Positions 1 to 8,092 of a stretch of 64,000 nucleotides of DNA are shown here, piece by piece. The notes beneath the pieces were generated by a model, which was not told the origin of the DNA, did not search any database, and was given only the letters and a program-made list of their open reading frames with translations. Both the position numbers and the translations under genes were made by a program. This DNA comes from an uncultured Sphingobacteriales bacterium (GTDB lineage: Bacteria > Bacteroidota > Bacteroidia > Chitinophagales > Chitinophagaceae), in the NCBI GenBank assembly GCA_937991535.1, contig CALKHN010000044.1, forward strand, positions 1 through 64,000, in the 5' to 3' direction. Every line of letters begins with the position of its first letter. Within the stretch, counting starts at the first letter, position 1.

Positions 1-325
1 TTTCTTCCCGATCCTTTTTATCCTTCACTTCTTTTTCGATGCGGTCCTTTTCTTCTTTTTCTTTAACGAACTTTTCTTCCCGATCCCTTTTATCCTTCGC
101 CTCTTTTTCGATGTGGTCCTTTTCTTCTTTTTCTTTAACGAACTTTTCTTCCCGATCCCTTTTATCCTTCACCTCTTTTTCGATGCGGTCTTTTTCTTCC
201 TTTTCTTTAACCAGTTTTTCTTCCCGGTCTTTTTTATCCTTCACCTCTTTTTCGATGCGTGCTTTTTCTTCCTTTTCTTTGGCCAGCTTCTCTTCCCGGT
301 CTATTTTATCCTTCATCTCTTTTTC
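1..325 (-). repeat. 72-bp in-frame tandem repeat, about 4.5 copies
   Basis: The motif tttcttcccg recurs at 1, 73, 145 and 217, and as a variant at 289, exactly 72 bp apart. Each unit encodes 24 residues of the coiled-coil domain. The two units nearest the edge are nearly identical and the unit nearest the unique part is most diverged. That gradient suggests growth of the array by recent duplication at the C-terminal side. The array continues past the window edge. Confidence 0.9.
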
Positions 326-919
326 TTTGGTAAGCCCGTTGGCATGCCTGGCGTTTCTTTCTTTTTCGGGTTTTTCAACTTGATCGCTGTTGCCCCGGCT
401 ATGCCCAAAGGCGCTGTTGCCAGGCTGTACAGCAGTGTTCTTATCTTCATTGATGCCGGCAATAGAATTGCTTTGTCTTTTTCCTTTTGTCGTCCAGTCA
501 ATGTACGCTTCATCGGAATAGCTCACCTTCTTCAGGTCATTTTCTTCCATGTACCACCGGTGATCGAACCCCTTCCAGTAAAAATAGCCATCCTTTGATT
601 TGATGTATTTTCTTCCGTCAGTATATTGCTTAACCGCATCAGCAGGAGATGCGGTAATAACCAATGGCGCCCATTGCTTTGCAGTAACCGCAGGGGCAGC
701 GGGTTGTATTGTGGGCCTCGCTTCCCGCAACTGAACGGGCTGGCTTACCACAACCGACTTCGGTTGATCGCTCACGCTCTCTGCCGGCTGGCCGGCTGGT
801 GCAGTAGAACCGGATCCGGAAGAGCCTGAAACAAAAGTTGTGCGGCATGATACAAGAAGGCTGCCGAAAAAAAAGACACACAGGGTGGAAAGAAACAGTG
901 CATGATGCTTCATATACAT
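1..919 (-). CDS. Lipoprotein with Lys/Glu-rich tandem repeats (C-terminus cut off)
   Basis: The reading frame is open from an ATG at 919 (second ATG at 913) to the window edge, so at least 306 residues are present and the C-terminus is missing. A signal peptide ends in a lipobox (LLVSC), so the mature protein should be lipid-anchored. It is followed by a Gly/Ser/Pro-rich linker and a segment around residues 95-150 with several Trp and Tyr residues (KDGYFYWKGF, HRWYMEE). From about residue 195 on it is almost entirely Lys, Glu, Asp and Arg in a 24-residue repeat (core KDRIEKEVKDK.DREEK), which predicts a long charged coiled coil or single alpha-helix. I do not recognise the family. It may span or stiffen the periplasm; that is inference. 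Several short ORFs on both strands here are repeat shadows. Confidence 0.75.
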   Translation of the reverse strand, partial: MYMKHHALFLSTLCVFFFGSLLVSCRTTFVSGSSGSGSTAPAGQPAESVSDQPKSVVVSQPVQLREARPTIQPAAPAVTAKQWAPLVITASPADAVKQYTDGRKYIKSKDGYFYWKGFDHRWYMEENDLKKVSYSDEAYIDWTTKGKRQSNSIAGINEDKNTAVQPGNSAFGHSRGNSDQVEKPEKERNARHANGLTKEKEMKDKIDREEKLAKEKEEKARIEKEVKDKKDREEKLVKEKEEKDRIEKEVKDKRDREEKFVKEKEEKDHIEKEAKDKRDREEKFVKEKEEKDRIEKEVKDKKDREE

Positions 920-1247
920 AATGGATTTTAGCGGTGCGGCTGTTTCTGACAGCCAACACGCCTTAAACGCAGATCGCATTATTTTATTCTATTTCTTAAA
1001 ACCCCTGAGAAAGACGATAACCCTCCCAGTACCATCCTGGGGAGGCTGCTGCTTATCAGCCAGTTGCAAACTTAATTTTAGGTTAAAACGGTGCCAGTAG
1101 AACGGGGATTGGGGGGAACATTTATCCTAAATCAATAAACGCCGCGACTAAGGGGAGTGTGTACTTGCCATTGGGTGCTAAAAGGAGGGATTTTCAGGAT
1201 GCTACACCTGCCCAGTCGCTTTGCGAACATCCGGAAATGGGGCAATG
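920..1247. other. Intergenic gap with one hairpin
   Basis: No credible gene is seen. An inverted repeat CCTCCC...GGGGAGG lies at about 1022-1046. It sits between two minus-strand genes and could end the upstream transcript, but no clear T-run follows on the minus strand. Confidence 0.4.
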
Positions 1248-2900
1248 CTATTGGGTAATTATTTCAACATCTTTGAACATGAACGGGTTGTCACTGATCC
1301 TTAAATTTTTACCACTGGCGGTAGTTATATTTTTGAGCACAACTTCCCTGGTTTTTGCATAAGGAAACTTTTCATGGTAGGAATCGCCGGTCATTTGTGG
1401 ATTGAAATTTGAAAATATAGCAGGGCCCTGGTAATCCTCCGGATGATTAGAGTCGTTGATCCGGAGATTTTCAATGGTGATCCGCTCCGGCATATAACAG
1501 GTGTAGCCAAAATCATGCTCACCTGAATTGGATCCGCCGATCAGCGCGGCGCTGGCTGCTTTGCCTCCCTGGGGCACAAAAACACAGTTGCGAATAAAAA
1601 ATTCTCCCTGCCAGGTACTGCCATAATCGCTGCGCAGGTTGATGAACGTTCTGCCGTTAATGGTTGAATTCTCCACCGTTAATAACCCGCTGCCGATGGC
1701 ATTGATGCCCATGTGTCCCAGCGTAGAGTTGCGGATGGTGGCATTGGCAACGCCCATGTGGGCGTCGAAGCGGGAAAGTGTGCATTTGTCGTACAGCAGG
1801 TTTTTGCAGTAGTTGGAACCCAATATCCCCCAATAGGTTCTGTCGTTGATATCATTGGTTTGGCTGCAGTTCACGAACGATACATTGAGGGCACGGCTTA
1901 CCGAAATGTCGTAACTGCCCATGGACACCGGTTTTCCTGCCGCGCCAATAGTACTGTAGGTTTTATGTCCGGTGAGCACGGTGTTCTTAACGGTTACGTA
2001 AGCACAGTCACTTATGTTGATGAAGCCGCCATAGGGCGCACCGTGGTCTGCCTCGCCGGTAACGCGATGTTCAAGCCCATCTGCAACAACGTTGGAACGC
2101 CTGATCGCGATATTCCGGCTGTAATAAGTGTACTTCGATTCAGCTTTATTGGCGATGGTGGTAAAACGGCCGCCGGTAATGTACAGCGTCTTTTCGTCTA
2201 TGGGAAGAGCGGTGATGTTTGTGATCTGGTCGAAGTCCCATATGATCGGGGCATTCATATCCACTTTGCCACTTTGATCAGCAACAAAGATATCTGTTTG
2301 CGGAGATCCGTTATTTTGATTAAGCCCAAAGCGAATATAGCGTTTTACATGAGCGTTGGTAACGGTGATGAGACAGGGTGCGGGCAAAGACGCGGTGATC
2401 TTCTCCTGGTTTCTTTTCAATGATGATATAGATTCAGGTGTAAATGGTTGCAGTACGGAGCTGATCATGAAAACAGGTGCATTGTGATTTTGTACTTCGG
2501 TATCGTCAATAATGAAGGCTGCCGTGCCAAAATCGGTATCGGTTTGGATGACTGCCGTGCGCTCCTTCCCTCCGATGTAGTAGGTTGCTCCCTCATCGGC
2601 TTTCACTAAAAATTTGTTTTGATTGGCGAATGCATGTGTTGCAGCGATAGCGTCAATATCGTCGGTTTTGCCATCTCCCCTGGCGCCGAAATCACTATAG
2701 TGCACCCTGCCTGCTGCTTTGAATTTGCGAACATCCCCGGGCGATACATTTACCTGCAATTGCCCTTTCTCATTTGTGCGCACCGCGGTCTTCCCCTTTT
2801 CGGATGTAATCACTACATATTTGGCCGCGCCGGGAGGCTGTGCCCGCACCTCCATTATAAAGGTTGATAAGAAGAAAAATAAGAGTGTATATTTTGCCAT
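1248..2900 (-). CDS. Secreted right-handed beta-helix protein (pectate-lyase-3 type)
   Basis: A 550-residue protein with a cleavable signal peptide (hydrophobic run ending EVRAQ). Near residue 70 it has the signature of pectate-lyase-3/GH28-like beta-helix enzymes, DFGARGDGKTDD. The rest holds short repeated turns rich in Asn, Val and Ile (such as NATIRNSTLG, LTVENSTING), typical of parallel beta-helix coils. The likely role is binding or cleaving an acidic polysaccharide outside the cytoplasm; the substrate cannot be read from sequence. A large plus-strand ORF at 1713-2423 is a shadow of this gene. It is followed by the minus-strand lipoprotein across a 328-bp gap, so cotranscription is uncertain. 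Confidence 0.8.
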   Translation of the reverse strand: MAKYTLLFFFLSTFIMEVRAQPPGAAKYVVITSEKGKTAVRTNEKGQLQVNVSPGDVRKFKAAGRVHYSDFGARGDGKTDDIDAIAATHAFANQNKFLVKADEGATYYIGGKERTAVIQTDTDFGTAAFIIDDTEVQNHNAPVFMISSVLQPFTPESISSLKRNQEKITASLPAPCLITVTNAHVKRYIRFGLNQNNGSPQTDIFVADQSGKVDMNAPIIWDFDQITNITALPIDEKTLYITGGRFTTIANKAESKYTYYSRNIAIRRSNVVADGLEHRVTGEADHGAPYGGFINISDCAYVTVKNTVLTGHKTYSTIGAAGKPVSMGSYDISVSRALNVSFVNCSQTNDINDRTYWGILGSNYCKNLLYDKCTLSRFDAHMGVANATIRNSTLGHMGINAIGSGLLTVENSTINGRTFINLRSDYGSTWQGEFFIRNCVFVPQGGKAASAALIGGSNSGEHDFGYTCYMPERITIENLRINDSNHPEDYQGPAIFSNFNPQMTGDSYHEKFPYAKTREVVLKNITTASGKNLRISDNPFMFKDVEIITQ

Positions 2901-2933
2901 GAGCCTACTTTAACAGAAATTAATAGGAACCCG

Positions 2934-3308
2934 TCAAACTCCCGGTACGCCGCGCAGAATCTTCTCCATTTTCCTGCCCTTCGCTAACTCGTCTACCAAC
3001 TTGTCTAAATACCGTGCCTGCTGTGTTAATGGATTCTTGATTTCCTCAACGCGATAGCCGCAAATTGCCCCTGTTATCATGTGGGCATGCTTGTTTATGG
3101 TGGCGCGCTGAAAAAACTGCTCAAAAGTTACTTTTTCGTCAATGAGCTTCTGTAAACTGGTTTTGTTAAATCCGGTGAGCCACTCAATTACCTGGTGCAA
3201 TTCTTCCTTCGTTCTGCCTTTCTTCTCAACCTTTGTTACATAATGCGGATATACAGAAGCGAAAGTCATTTTTGCAATTCGTTCATCGTGGTGACTTGTG
3301 TCGTTCAT
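2934..3308 (-). CDS. DUF2200 family protein
   Basis: A 124-residue cytoplasmic protein that matches the DUF2200 pattern throughout: FASVYPHYVTKVEKKGRT near the start, EWLTGF in the middle, and the C-terminal signature ARYLDKLVDELAKGRKMEKI. No signal peptide or membrane segment is seen. The family has no established function. The start ATG at 3308 gives the usual family length. It lies 33 bp upstream of the beta-helix gene in the same direction and may be cotranscribed with it. Confidence 0.85.
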   Translation of the reverse strand: MNDTSHHDERIAKMTFASVYPHYVTKVEKKGRTKEELHQVIEWLTGFNKTSLQKLIDEKVTFEQFFQRATINKHAHMITGAICGYRVEEIKNPLTQQARYLDKLVDELAKGRKMEKILRGVPGV

Positions 3309-3335
3309 CTTTAATTACGCTTATTGGTTCGATAA

Positions 3336-3491
3336 TTATTTTAACCGCTCAAGTTTTCCTTTCCGTTTCACAACATTTTTGTAGTCCCATTGAATTTCGA
3401 TGGATTGCCTGAGCCACCGTTTAAGGTCTCCGAAATTAATTTGGTCTGCTGAAGTATACCGGAACGGGTGAAATGCCAATGCGGTACGCAT
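3336..3491 (-). CDS. Small hypothetical ORF or gene remnant
   Basis: A 51-codon frame starting at the ATG at 3491, with TTG codons further upstream. The product is basic with two Trp (RWLRQSIEIQWDYKN) and ends KRKGKLERLK. The frame stays open for many codons upstream without an ATG, so this could be the tail of a decayed gene. It lies 27 bp before the DUF2200 gene in the same direction. I do not recognise it. Confidence 0.3.
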   Translation of the reverse strand: MRTALAFHPFRYTSADQINFGDLKRWLRQSIEIQWDYKNVVKRKGKLERLK

Positions 3492-3585
3492 CAAACAAAT
3501 CTTCTTTAAAAGGTACAAAAAATAAACTATTAAATAATACCTTCTTTCTTGTCTTTTGTTATTGGGTGCTTTGTATTTTCTATAG

Positions 3586-5829
3586 CTATTTTCCGAATCT
3601 TTTCTTCAGGGCGCTTAGTGCATCGGTAAGGGAAGCATTGGACAGATCAGGCTGCTTCTCTTTTCTGTCGGGCGCCTGCTTATAGCCTTTCCGGAATTCA
3701 TTTCGTTGAGGCGCTTCCAGCGTTTGTTTAATGGACAGGGCAATGCGTTTGCGCGCCTGGTCTACCTCCAGCACTTTTACCGTTACCTTATCGTTGAGTT
3801 TTAATACCTCGCCGGGATCCTGTATGTATTTATGGGCTATTTCCGACACGTGCACCAGCCCGTCCTGCTTCACGCCAATGTCAATAAACGCGCCAAAGCG
3901 GGTAAGGTTGGTAACAATGCCCGGCAATACCATGCCCACCTGCACTTCTTCAATGCTGTAGATGGCTGCAAATTCAAACTGCTGCACTTCGCTGCGGGGG
4001 TCCAGTCCAGGTTTCTGCAATTCTTTTAAAATATCCTGTATGGTGTGTTCCCCAAATTGTTCGCTGATGTATTGTTTGGGATTGATGTCTTTAACCAGGC
4101 TTTTATTTCCGATCAGCGTTTTTACGTCTACCTTTTTTTCCAATGCCATTTGTTGCACCAGCGCATAGGCTTCGGGATGTACGGCGCTGCCGTCTAACGG
4201 ATTATCGCCTTCCTTGATGCGCAAAAAGCCTGCGCATTGTTCGTATGCTTTTCCACCCAGGCGGGGCACTTTGAGCAACTGGCTGCGGTTGGTGAAGCCA
4301 CCGGTTTCATTCCTGTATTTGATGATGTTATCGGCAAGGGTGCTGCCAATACCGCTCACATAGGCCAGCAAATGCTTGCTTGCCGTGTTGAGATTTACCC
4401 CCACCTGGTTCACACAGCTCACAACGGTCTGGTCTAATTTTTCCTTTAACCGGAACTGGTTCACATCGTGCTGGTATTGCCCCACACCGATGCTTTTGGG
4501 ATCAATTTTTACCAGTTCCGCCAGGGGGTCCATTAAGCGGCGGCCGATACTAACGGCGCCGCGTACCGTAATATCGTGGTCGGGAAATTCTTCTCTTGCA
4601 GTTTCGGAAGCTGAGTAAATGGAAGCACCGTCCTCATTCACTAAAAAAACGGGTAATCCGAGTCCGAGTTTTTTAACGAACTGTTCCGTTTCTCTGCCTG
4701 CCGTTCCATCGCCAATGGCAATGGCTTCAATATGAAAACTTTCCACCAGGCGCCTGATCGTATGTTCCGAGCTGTTCAACCTGCCCGGCTCATGTATATA
4801 GATCAGGTCATTCTTTTTTAATGCTCCTTTTTCATCCAAACATACCACCTTACAACCCGTGCGGTAACCGGGGTCAATGGCCAATACTTTTTTTCCGCCC
4901 AGCGGTGAACTCAGTAACAACTGTTTTAGATTTTCCGCGAACACATTGATGGCCTCCTCGTCGGCACGCTGTTTCAGCAGTGTTCTGAATTCCGTTTCTA
5001 ATGCGGGTTGCAACAGTCTGCGATACGAATCTTTCACTGCCTTTCTTACCTGGGCGCTGCTTTCGCTGATGCCTTTGGCGTACAATGCTTCCATTTGTTC
5101 GACAGCCTGTTCCTCCGGGGGGGCGATGGCAATGCGCAATACTCCTTCCACAAAACCCCTCAGCACGGCCAGTGCACGGTGGGAGGGCACTTTCATTACC
5201 GGTTCGCTGTAGTCAAAATAATCCTTAAACTTTATGCCTTCCGCTTCTTTATCACCCACTACCTTACTCTGCAGGGTAGCATTGTCTTCAAAAAGTTTGC
5301 GCATTTTGGCACGAAGTTGCGCGTCTTCATTCACCTGTTCTGCAATAATATCCCTCGCGCCCTGTAATGCCTCGTCAACCGTTTTTATTTTTTCATTGAA
5401 ATATTTTTCGGCTTCGGCAGGGAGGTCGGTATCCTTTTGTTCGAGGATCAGCAAAGCCAGTGGATCCAGCCCGTTTTCTTTTGCTACCTGTGCTTTCGTT
5501 CGGCGCTTGGGCTTATAGGGAAGGTAAATATCTTCCAGTTCTGCCAGGGTTGCCGCATTGTTTAATTTTTGCTGCAGTTCCTCCGTCATCTTCTCCTGCT
5601 CCGTTATGGATTTCTCTATGGCCGTTTTTCGTTCTGCAAAAGCTTTGAGCGCTTTTGATTCATCATCTATCTGCTGTATCGCCACTTCATCCAAAGCGCC
5701 GGTTTTGTCTTTGCGGTAGCGGGCTATAAAAGGAATGGTTGCGCCTTCGGCAAGCAGCGCCAGCACGGTTTCCGCCTGCTGTGTGCGGATATTTAATTTT
5801 GTTGCTATCAGTGGTGCAAATGCGGTCAT
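3586..5829 (-). CDS. tex: Tex family RNA-binding transcription accessory protein
   Basis: A 747-residue protein of full family length. It has an N-terminal helical Tex domain, a YqgF/RNase H-like domain in the middle (VLAIDPGYRTGCK), a helix-hairpin-helix region (YVSGIGSTLADNI) and a C-terminal S1 RNA-binding domain (VGMVLPGIVTNLTRFGAFID, then VHVSEIAHKYI). A Lys/Arg-rich tail follows. Tex proteins bind nucleic acid and influence transcription and ribosome-linked processes in bacteria. No signal peptide, so it is cytoplasmic. It appears to be a single-gene unit; the next gene upstream is 303 bp away. Confidence 0.95.
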   Translation of the reverse strand: MTAFAPLIATKLNIRTQQAETVLALLAEGATIPFIARYRKDKTGALDEVAIQQIDDESKALKAFAERKTAIEKSITEQEKMTEELQQKLNNAATLAELEDIYLPYKPKRRTKAQVAKENGLDPLALLILEQKDTDLPAEAEKYFNEKIKTVDEALQGARDIIAEQVNEDAQLRAKMRKLFEDNATLQSKVVGDKEAEGIKFKDYFDYSEPVMKVPSHRALAVLRGFVEGVLRIAIAPPEEQAVEQMEALYAKGISESSAQVRKAVKDSYRRLLQPALETEFRTLLKQRADEEAINVFAENLKQLLLSSPLGGKKVLAIDPGYRTGCKVVCLDEKGALKKNDLIYIHEPGRLNSSEHTIRRLVESFHIEAIAIGDGTAGRETEQFVKKLGLGLPVFLVNEDGASIYSASETAREEFPDHDITVRGAVSIGRRLMDPLAELVKIDPKSIGVGQYQHDVNQFRLKEKLDQTVVSCVNQVGVNLNTASKHLLAYVSGIGSTLADNIIKYRNETGGFTNRSQLLKVPRLGGKAYEQCAGFLRIKEGDNPLDGSAVHPEAYALVQQMALEKKVDVKTLIGNKSLVKDINPKQYISEQFGEHTIQDILKELQKPGLDPRSEVQQFEFAAIYSIEEVQVGMVLPGIVTNLTRFGAFIDIGVKQDGLVHVSEIAHKYIQDPGEVLKLNDKVTVKVLEVDQARKRIALSIKQTLEAPQRNEFRKGYKQAPDRKEKQPDLSNASLTDALSALKKRFGK

Positions 5830-5991
5830 AAGAATGCGAAACTAATGGCTGTAACTGAAAACAAAAACTTGGAAAAATGAGAGGGTTTGATTAAGGAAGA
5901 TATAAAGCTCCAAAAAACAAATTACAGGAACCAAAAAACAAGAACCAAAGAAAATTCAAATCCGAAGATTTAAATTTCGAAATCCGGAGAT

Positions 5992-6025
5992 GCGGTCGGC
6001 GCCTGGCGAAGGAAAGTCAGACCGC
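5992..6025. repeat. Dispersed palindromic repeat (GCGGTC family), copy 1
   Basis: GCGGTC at 5992-5997 pairs with GACCGC at 6020-6025, enclosing CTGGCGAAGGAAAGTCA. Related copies are at 10998, 24830 and 58757. It sits in the otherwise empty 5830-6132 gap, next to low-complexity runs built from aaatccga-like words. I see no gene in that gap. Confidence 0.65.
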
Positions 6026-6132
6026 ATGCAAGATGCTTCATTCTTCAGCATGACAGGAAAATTCAAAATCCGAAAGTAATTCCAACGATAAATCACAAAC
6101 GATAAACTACAAATTAAAAATCCGGGACGCAC

Positions 6133-7485
6133 TTACCACTCACTAAAATTCACCATTTGCTGCGGATTGGTTTCGGCGTAGCGGTATATCATATCACGTA
6201 TAAAATCGTTGTCGTGGTACGGCGTTAAAACCTTTTTCAGCTTTCCAACATCCTTCATTTTCATCTCCTGCGGAACATAGCCCATACCATAAAATTTTCC
6301 TTTCTCAATCAATAAACAGCTTTGCTGGCCATCTTCAACGCCTTCACCCAAAACCGCAAAAGTGGGCAGTTCTTCATACAGGGATTGCAATGCCTGTTGT
6401 ACACGTAAATTGTATACAACCGGTTCATCATATTGTTCTGCAAATTCACCCATCTCTTTGGTTTTATCAACGAAACACAGTCTGGGTGAAAGCTGGTGCC
6501 GTTCTATCATCTTCCACAACAGTCGGTAGCCTTCCCATAACAGTCCGAATGTATGCACAGGACGAAGGTGTTTTCTTTTTCGTTCAATAGCCAGCCGTGC
6601 ATATCCCCGCTGGTCTTCAAATACATACAACCCGTACTGGAGGCTCACCTGTTTGCGGCTCGTGTTGTACAGAGGCCACAATCTTTTGATTTCGGTTTCT
6701 TCCAGCACAGCCGCCATCAGCTCGGTGCCGCAAAGCTGGTAACTGATATCGTGCACATTGCGTATGAATTCCTGTTTTTGCCTGCTGGCGCCATTGTGCG
6801 TAAAATGACTGCTCACCCGCTTTTTCAAGCTCTTTGCTTTTCCTACGTAGATCACTTTTCCTTTTTGATTCCTGAAATAATATACGCCGGGTTTCCGTGG
6901 CAATTTCTCAATTTGTTCCTTTGGAAGGTGCAGCGGCAGGTACTGTTCTTTTGAAGATTTTTTGAGAAACTGTTCAATATGTGGTTGTGCATTATTGCGC
7001 AGCAGCATCTCGAACAACTGAACAGTTGCCCATGCGTCGCCGCCGGCGCGGTGCCTGTTTTTGATGGGGATTTGCAGGGAGCGGCAAATATTACCCAAAC
7101 TGTAGGAGGGAAGTGCGGTAAATACTTTCCGGGTGAGCCTTACTGTGCATAATTTTTTGGCGTTCAGTTCATAACCACACTGCTGCAACTGGTGCTTTAA
7201 GAAGGAGTAATCAAAGTTCACATTGTGGGCTATAAACACTTTGTCGTTGAGCAGGGCAAACAATTGTTCCGCCACTTCTTCAAAACAAGGCGCATTGGCT
7301 ACCATTTCATTGGTGATGCCCGTCATGGTTTGAATAAAATACGGGATGGGTTGCCCAGGGTTGATCAGTGTTTCAAAACGATCAATGATCTTCATACCAT
7401 CATGTACGAAAATGGCTATTTCCGTAATAGCATTGGAAGCGGCGTAACCACCGGTTGTTTCTATATCTACTATTGCGTAAATCAA
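6133..7485 (-). CDS. DEDDh exonuclease fused to GIY-YIG endonuclease domain
   Basis: A 450-residue two-domain protein. Residues 1-165 are a DnaQ/Pol III epsilon-like 3'-5' exonuclease with DIET (D7, E9), NFDYS (D92) and HRAGGDA (H145, D150), a complete DEDDh set. Residues about 198-275 are a UvrC/Cho-type GIY-YIG domain (PGVYYF, VIYVGKA, R223). A roughly 170-residue C-terminal region has no recognised motif. This architecture is known in Bacteroidota and actinobacteria and is thought to act in DNA repair; the substrate is unproven. The only start in frame is TTG at 7485, since an in-frame stop lies seven codons upstream. AAGAGA just before it is a weak Shine-Dalgarno candidate. Confidence 0.9.
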   Translation of the reverse strand: MIYAIVDIETTGGYAASNAITEIAIFVHDGMKIIDRFETLINPGQPIPYFIQTMTGITNEMVANAPCFEEVAEQLFALLNDKVFIAHNVNFDYSFLKHQLQQCGYELNAKKLCTVRLTRKVFTALPSYSLGNICRSLQIPIKNRHRAGGDAWATVQLFEMLLRNNAQPHIEQFLKKSSKEQYLPLHLPKEQIEKLPRKPGVYYFRNQKGKVIYVGKAKSLKKRVSSHFTHNGASRQKQEFIRNVHDISYQLCGTELMAAVLEETEIKRLWPLYNTSRKQVSLQYGLYVFEDQRGYARLAIERKRKHLRPVHTFGLLWEGYRLLWKMIERHQLSPRLCFVDKTKEMGEFAEQYDEPVVYNLRVQQALQSLYEELPTFAVLGEGVEDGQQSCLLIEKGKFYGMGYVPQEMKMKDVGKLKKVLTPYHDNDFIRDMIYRYAETNPQQMVNFSEW

Positions 7486-7807
7486 ATCTCTTGTTATCGC
7501 TTATCTAAAGGTAAAATCCTTTAACCGTTTTTGCGCCAGGCATTTCAAAAATATTGATTATCAATGATAAACAAAATAATAACCACATTATATGCACAAC
7601 AAAGCCCGTGGAACACAATAAATTGACCAAATACAATTGAAAATGCTTAACTTCGGGGTATCTGTATCTGGTTAGTAAATGGAAATATACGGTATAAATA
7701 ATACTGTATCTCTATCCTGAAACAACATCAAAAGAATAGTATCCATCCTCTCCTTTGAAAGCTTTGTATGATCCGGTCCTGATTTTTTCATCTTAAAATC
7801 ATCAATT

Positions 7808-7912
7808 ATGAAGCTTTTTAACTCATTACATGTAGGTGAGGGTGCAAAAATCGCTATGATTGTTATCCTGGTATATGCAACGATTGCGGTTATCACTTAC
7901 CTCTCCTGGTAA
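7808..7912 (+). CDS. 34-residue single-pass membrane peptide
   Basis: An ATG at 7808 opens a 34-codon frame. The product has a short amphipathic start (MKLFNSLHVGEGAK), then one hydrophobic segment (IAMIVILVYATIAVITYL), ending SW. A strong terminator lies 21 bp after the stop, which supports a real short transcript. It is too short for standard ORF callers. Function unknown; small membrane peptides often tune larger membrane complexes, but nothing here shows a partner. Confidence 0.55.
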   Translation: MKLFNSLHVGEGAKIAMIVILVYATIAVITYLSW

Positions 7913-7933
7913 AATTATTTGCCCTGGTAAAAG

Positions 7934-7966
7934 CACTTTCCTGTTTGTTCGGGAAAGTGTTTTTTT
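7934..7966 (+). terminator. Rho-independent terminator after the small membrane peptide
   Basis: CACTTTCC (7934-7941) pairs with GGGAAAGTG (7951-7959), followed by a run of seven T at 7960-7966. Confidence 0.85.
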
Positions 7967-8075
7967 ATGCCCTAGCATCGCCATTAGCTGCGGGCTATCA
8001 GCCGTCAGCCTGAGTATATTAATAGCAGGCAATCCGCTCACCTCTCCCCACGTCTCCATTCAGCCTCAAATATGC

Positions 8076-8083
8076 TTACCTTT
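8076..8083 (+). promoter_or_regulatory. Possible Bacteroidota -7 element (TACCTTTG) before valS
   Basis: TACCTTTG fits the Bacteroidota sigma-A -7 consensus TAnnTTTG and ends 9 bp before the chosen valS ATG at 8093. It overlaps the longer ORF start at 8072, which favours the later ATG. No clear -33 TTTG partner is seen, so this is tentative. Confidence 0.35.
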
Positions 8084-8092
8084 GCCAGCTTT

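Noticed and set aside
1..325. CRISPR-like array
   Set aside because: The repeats are contiguous with no unique spacers and are in frame inside a protein gene.
1713..2423. 236-residue plus-strand ORF
   Set aside because: It is antisense to the beta-helix gene, whose family motifs and signal peptide are clear. The plus-strand protein has no such features.
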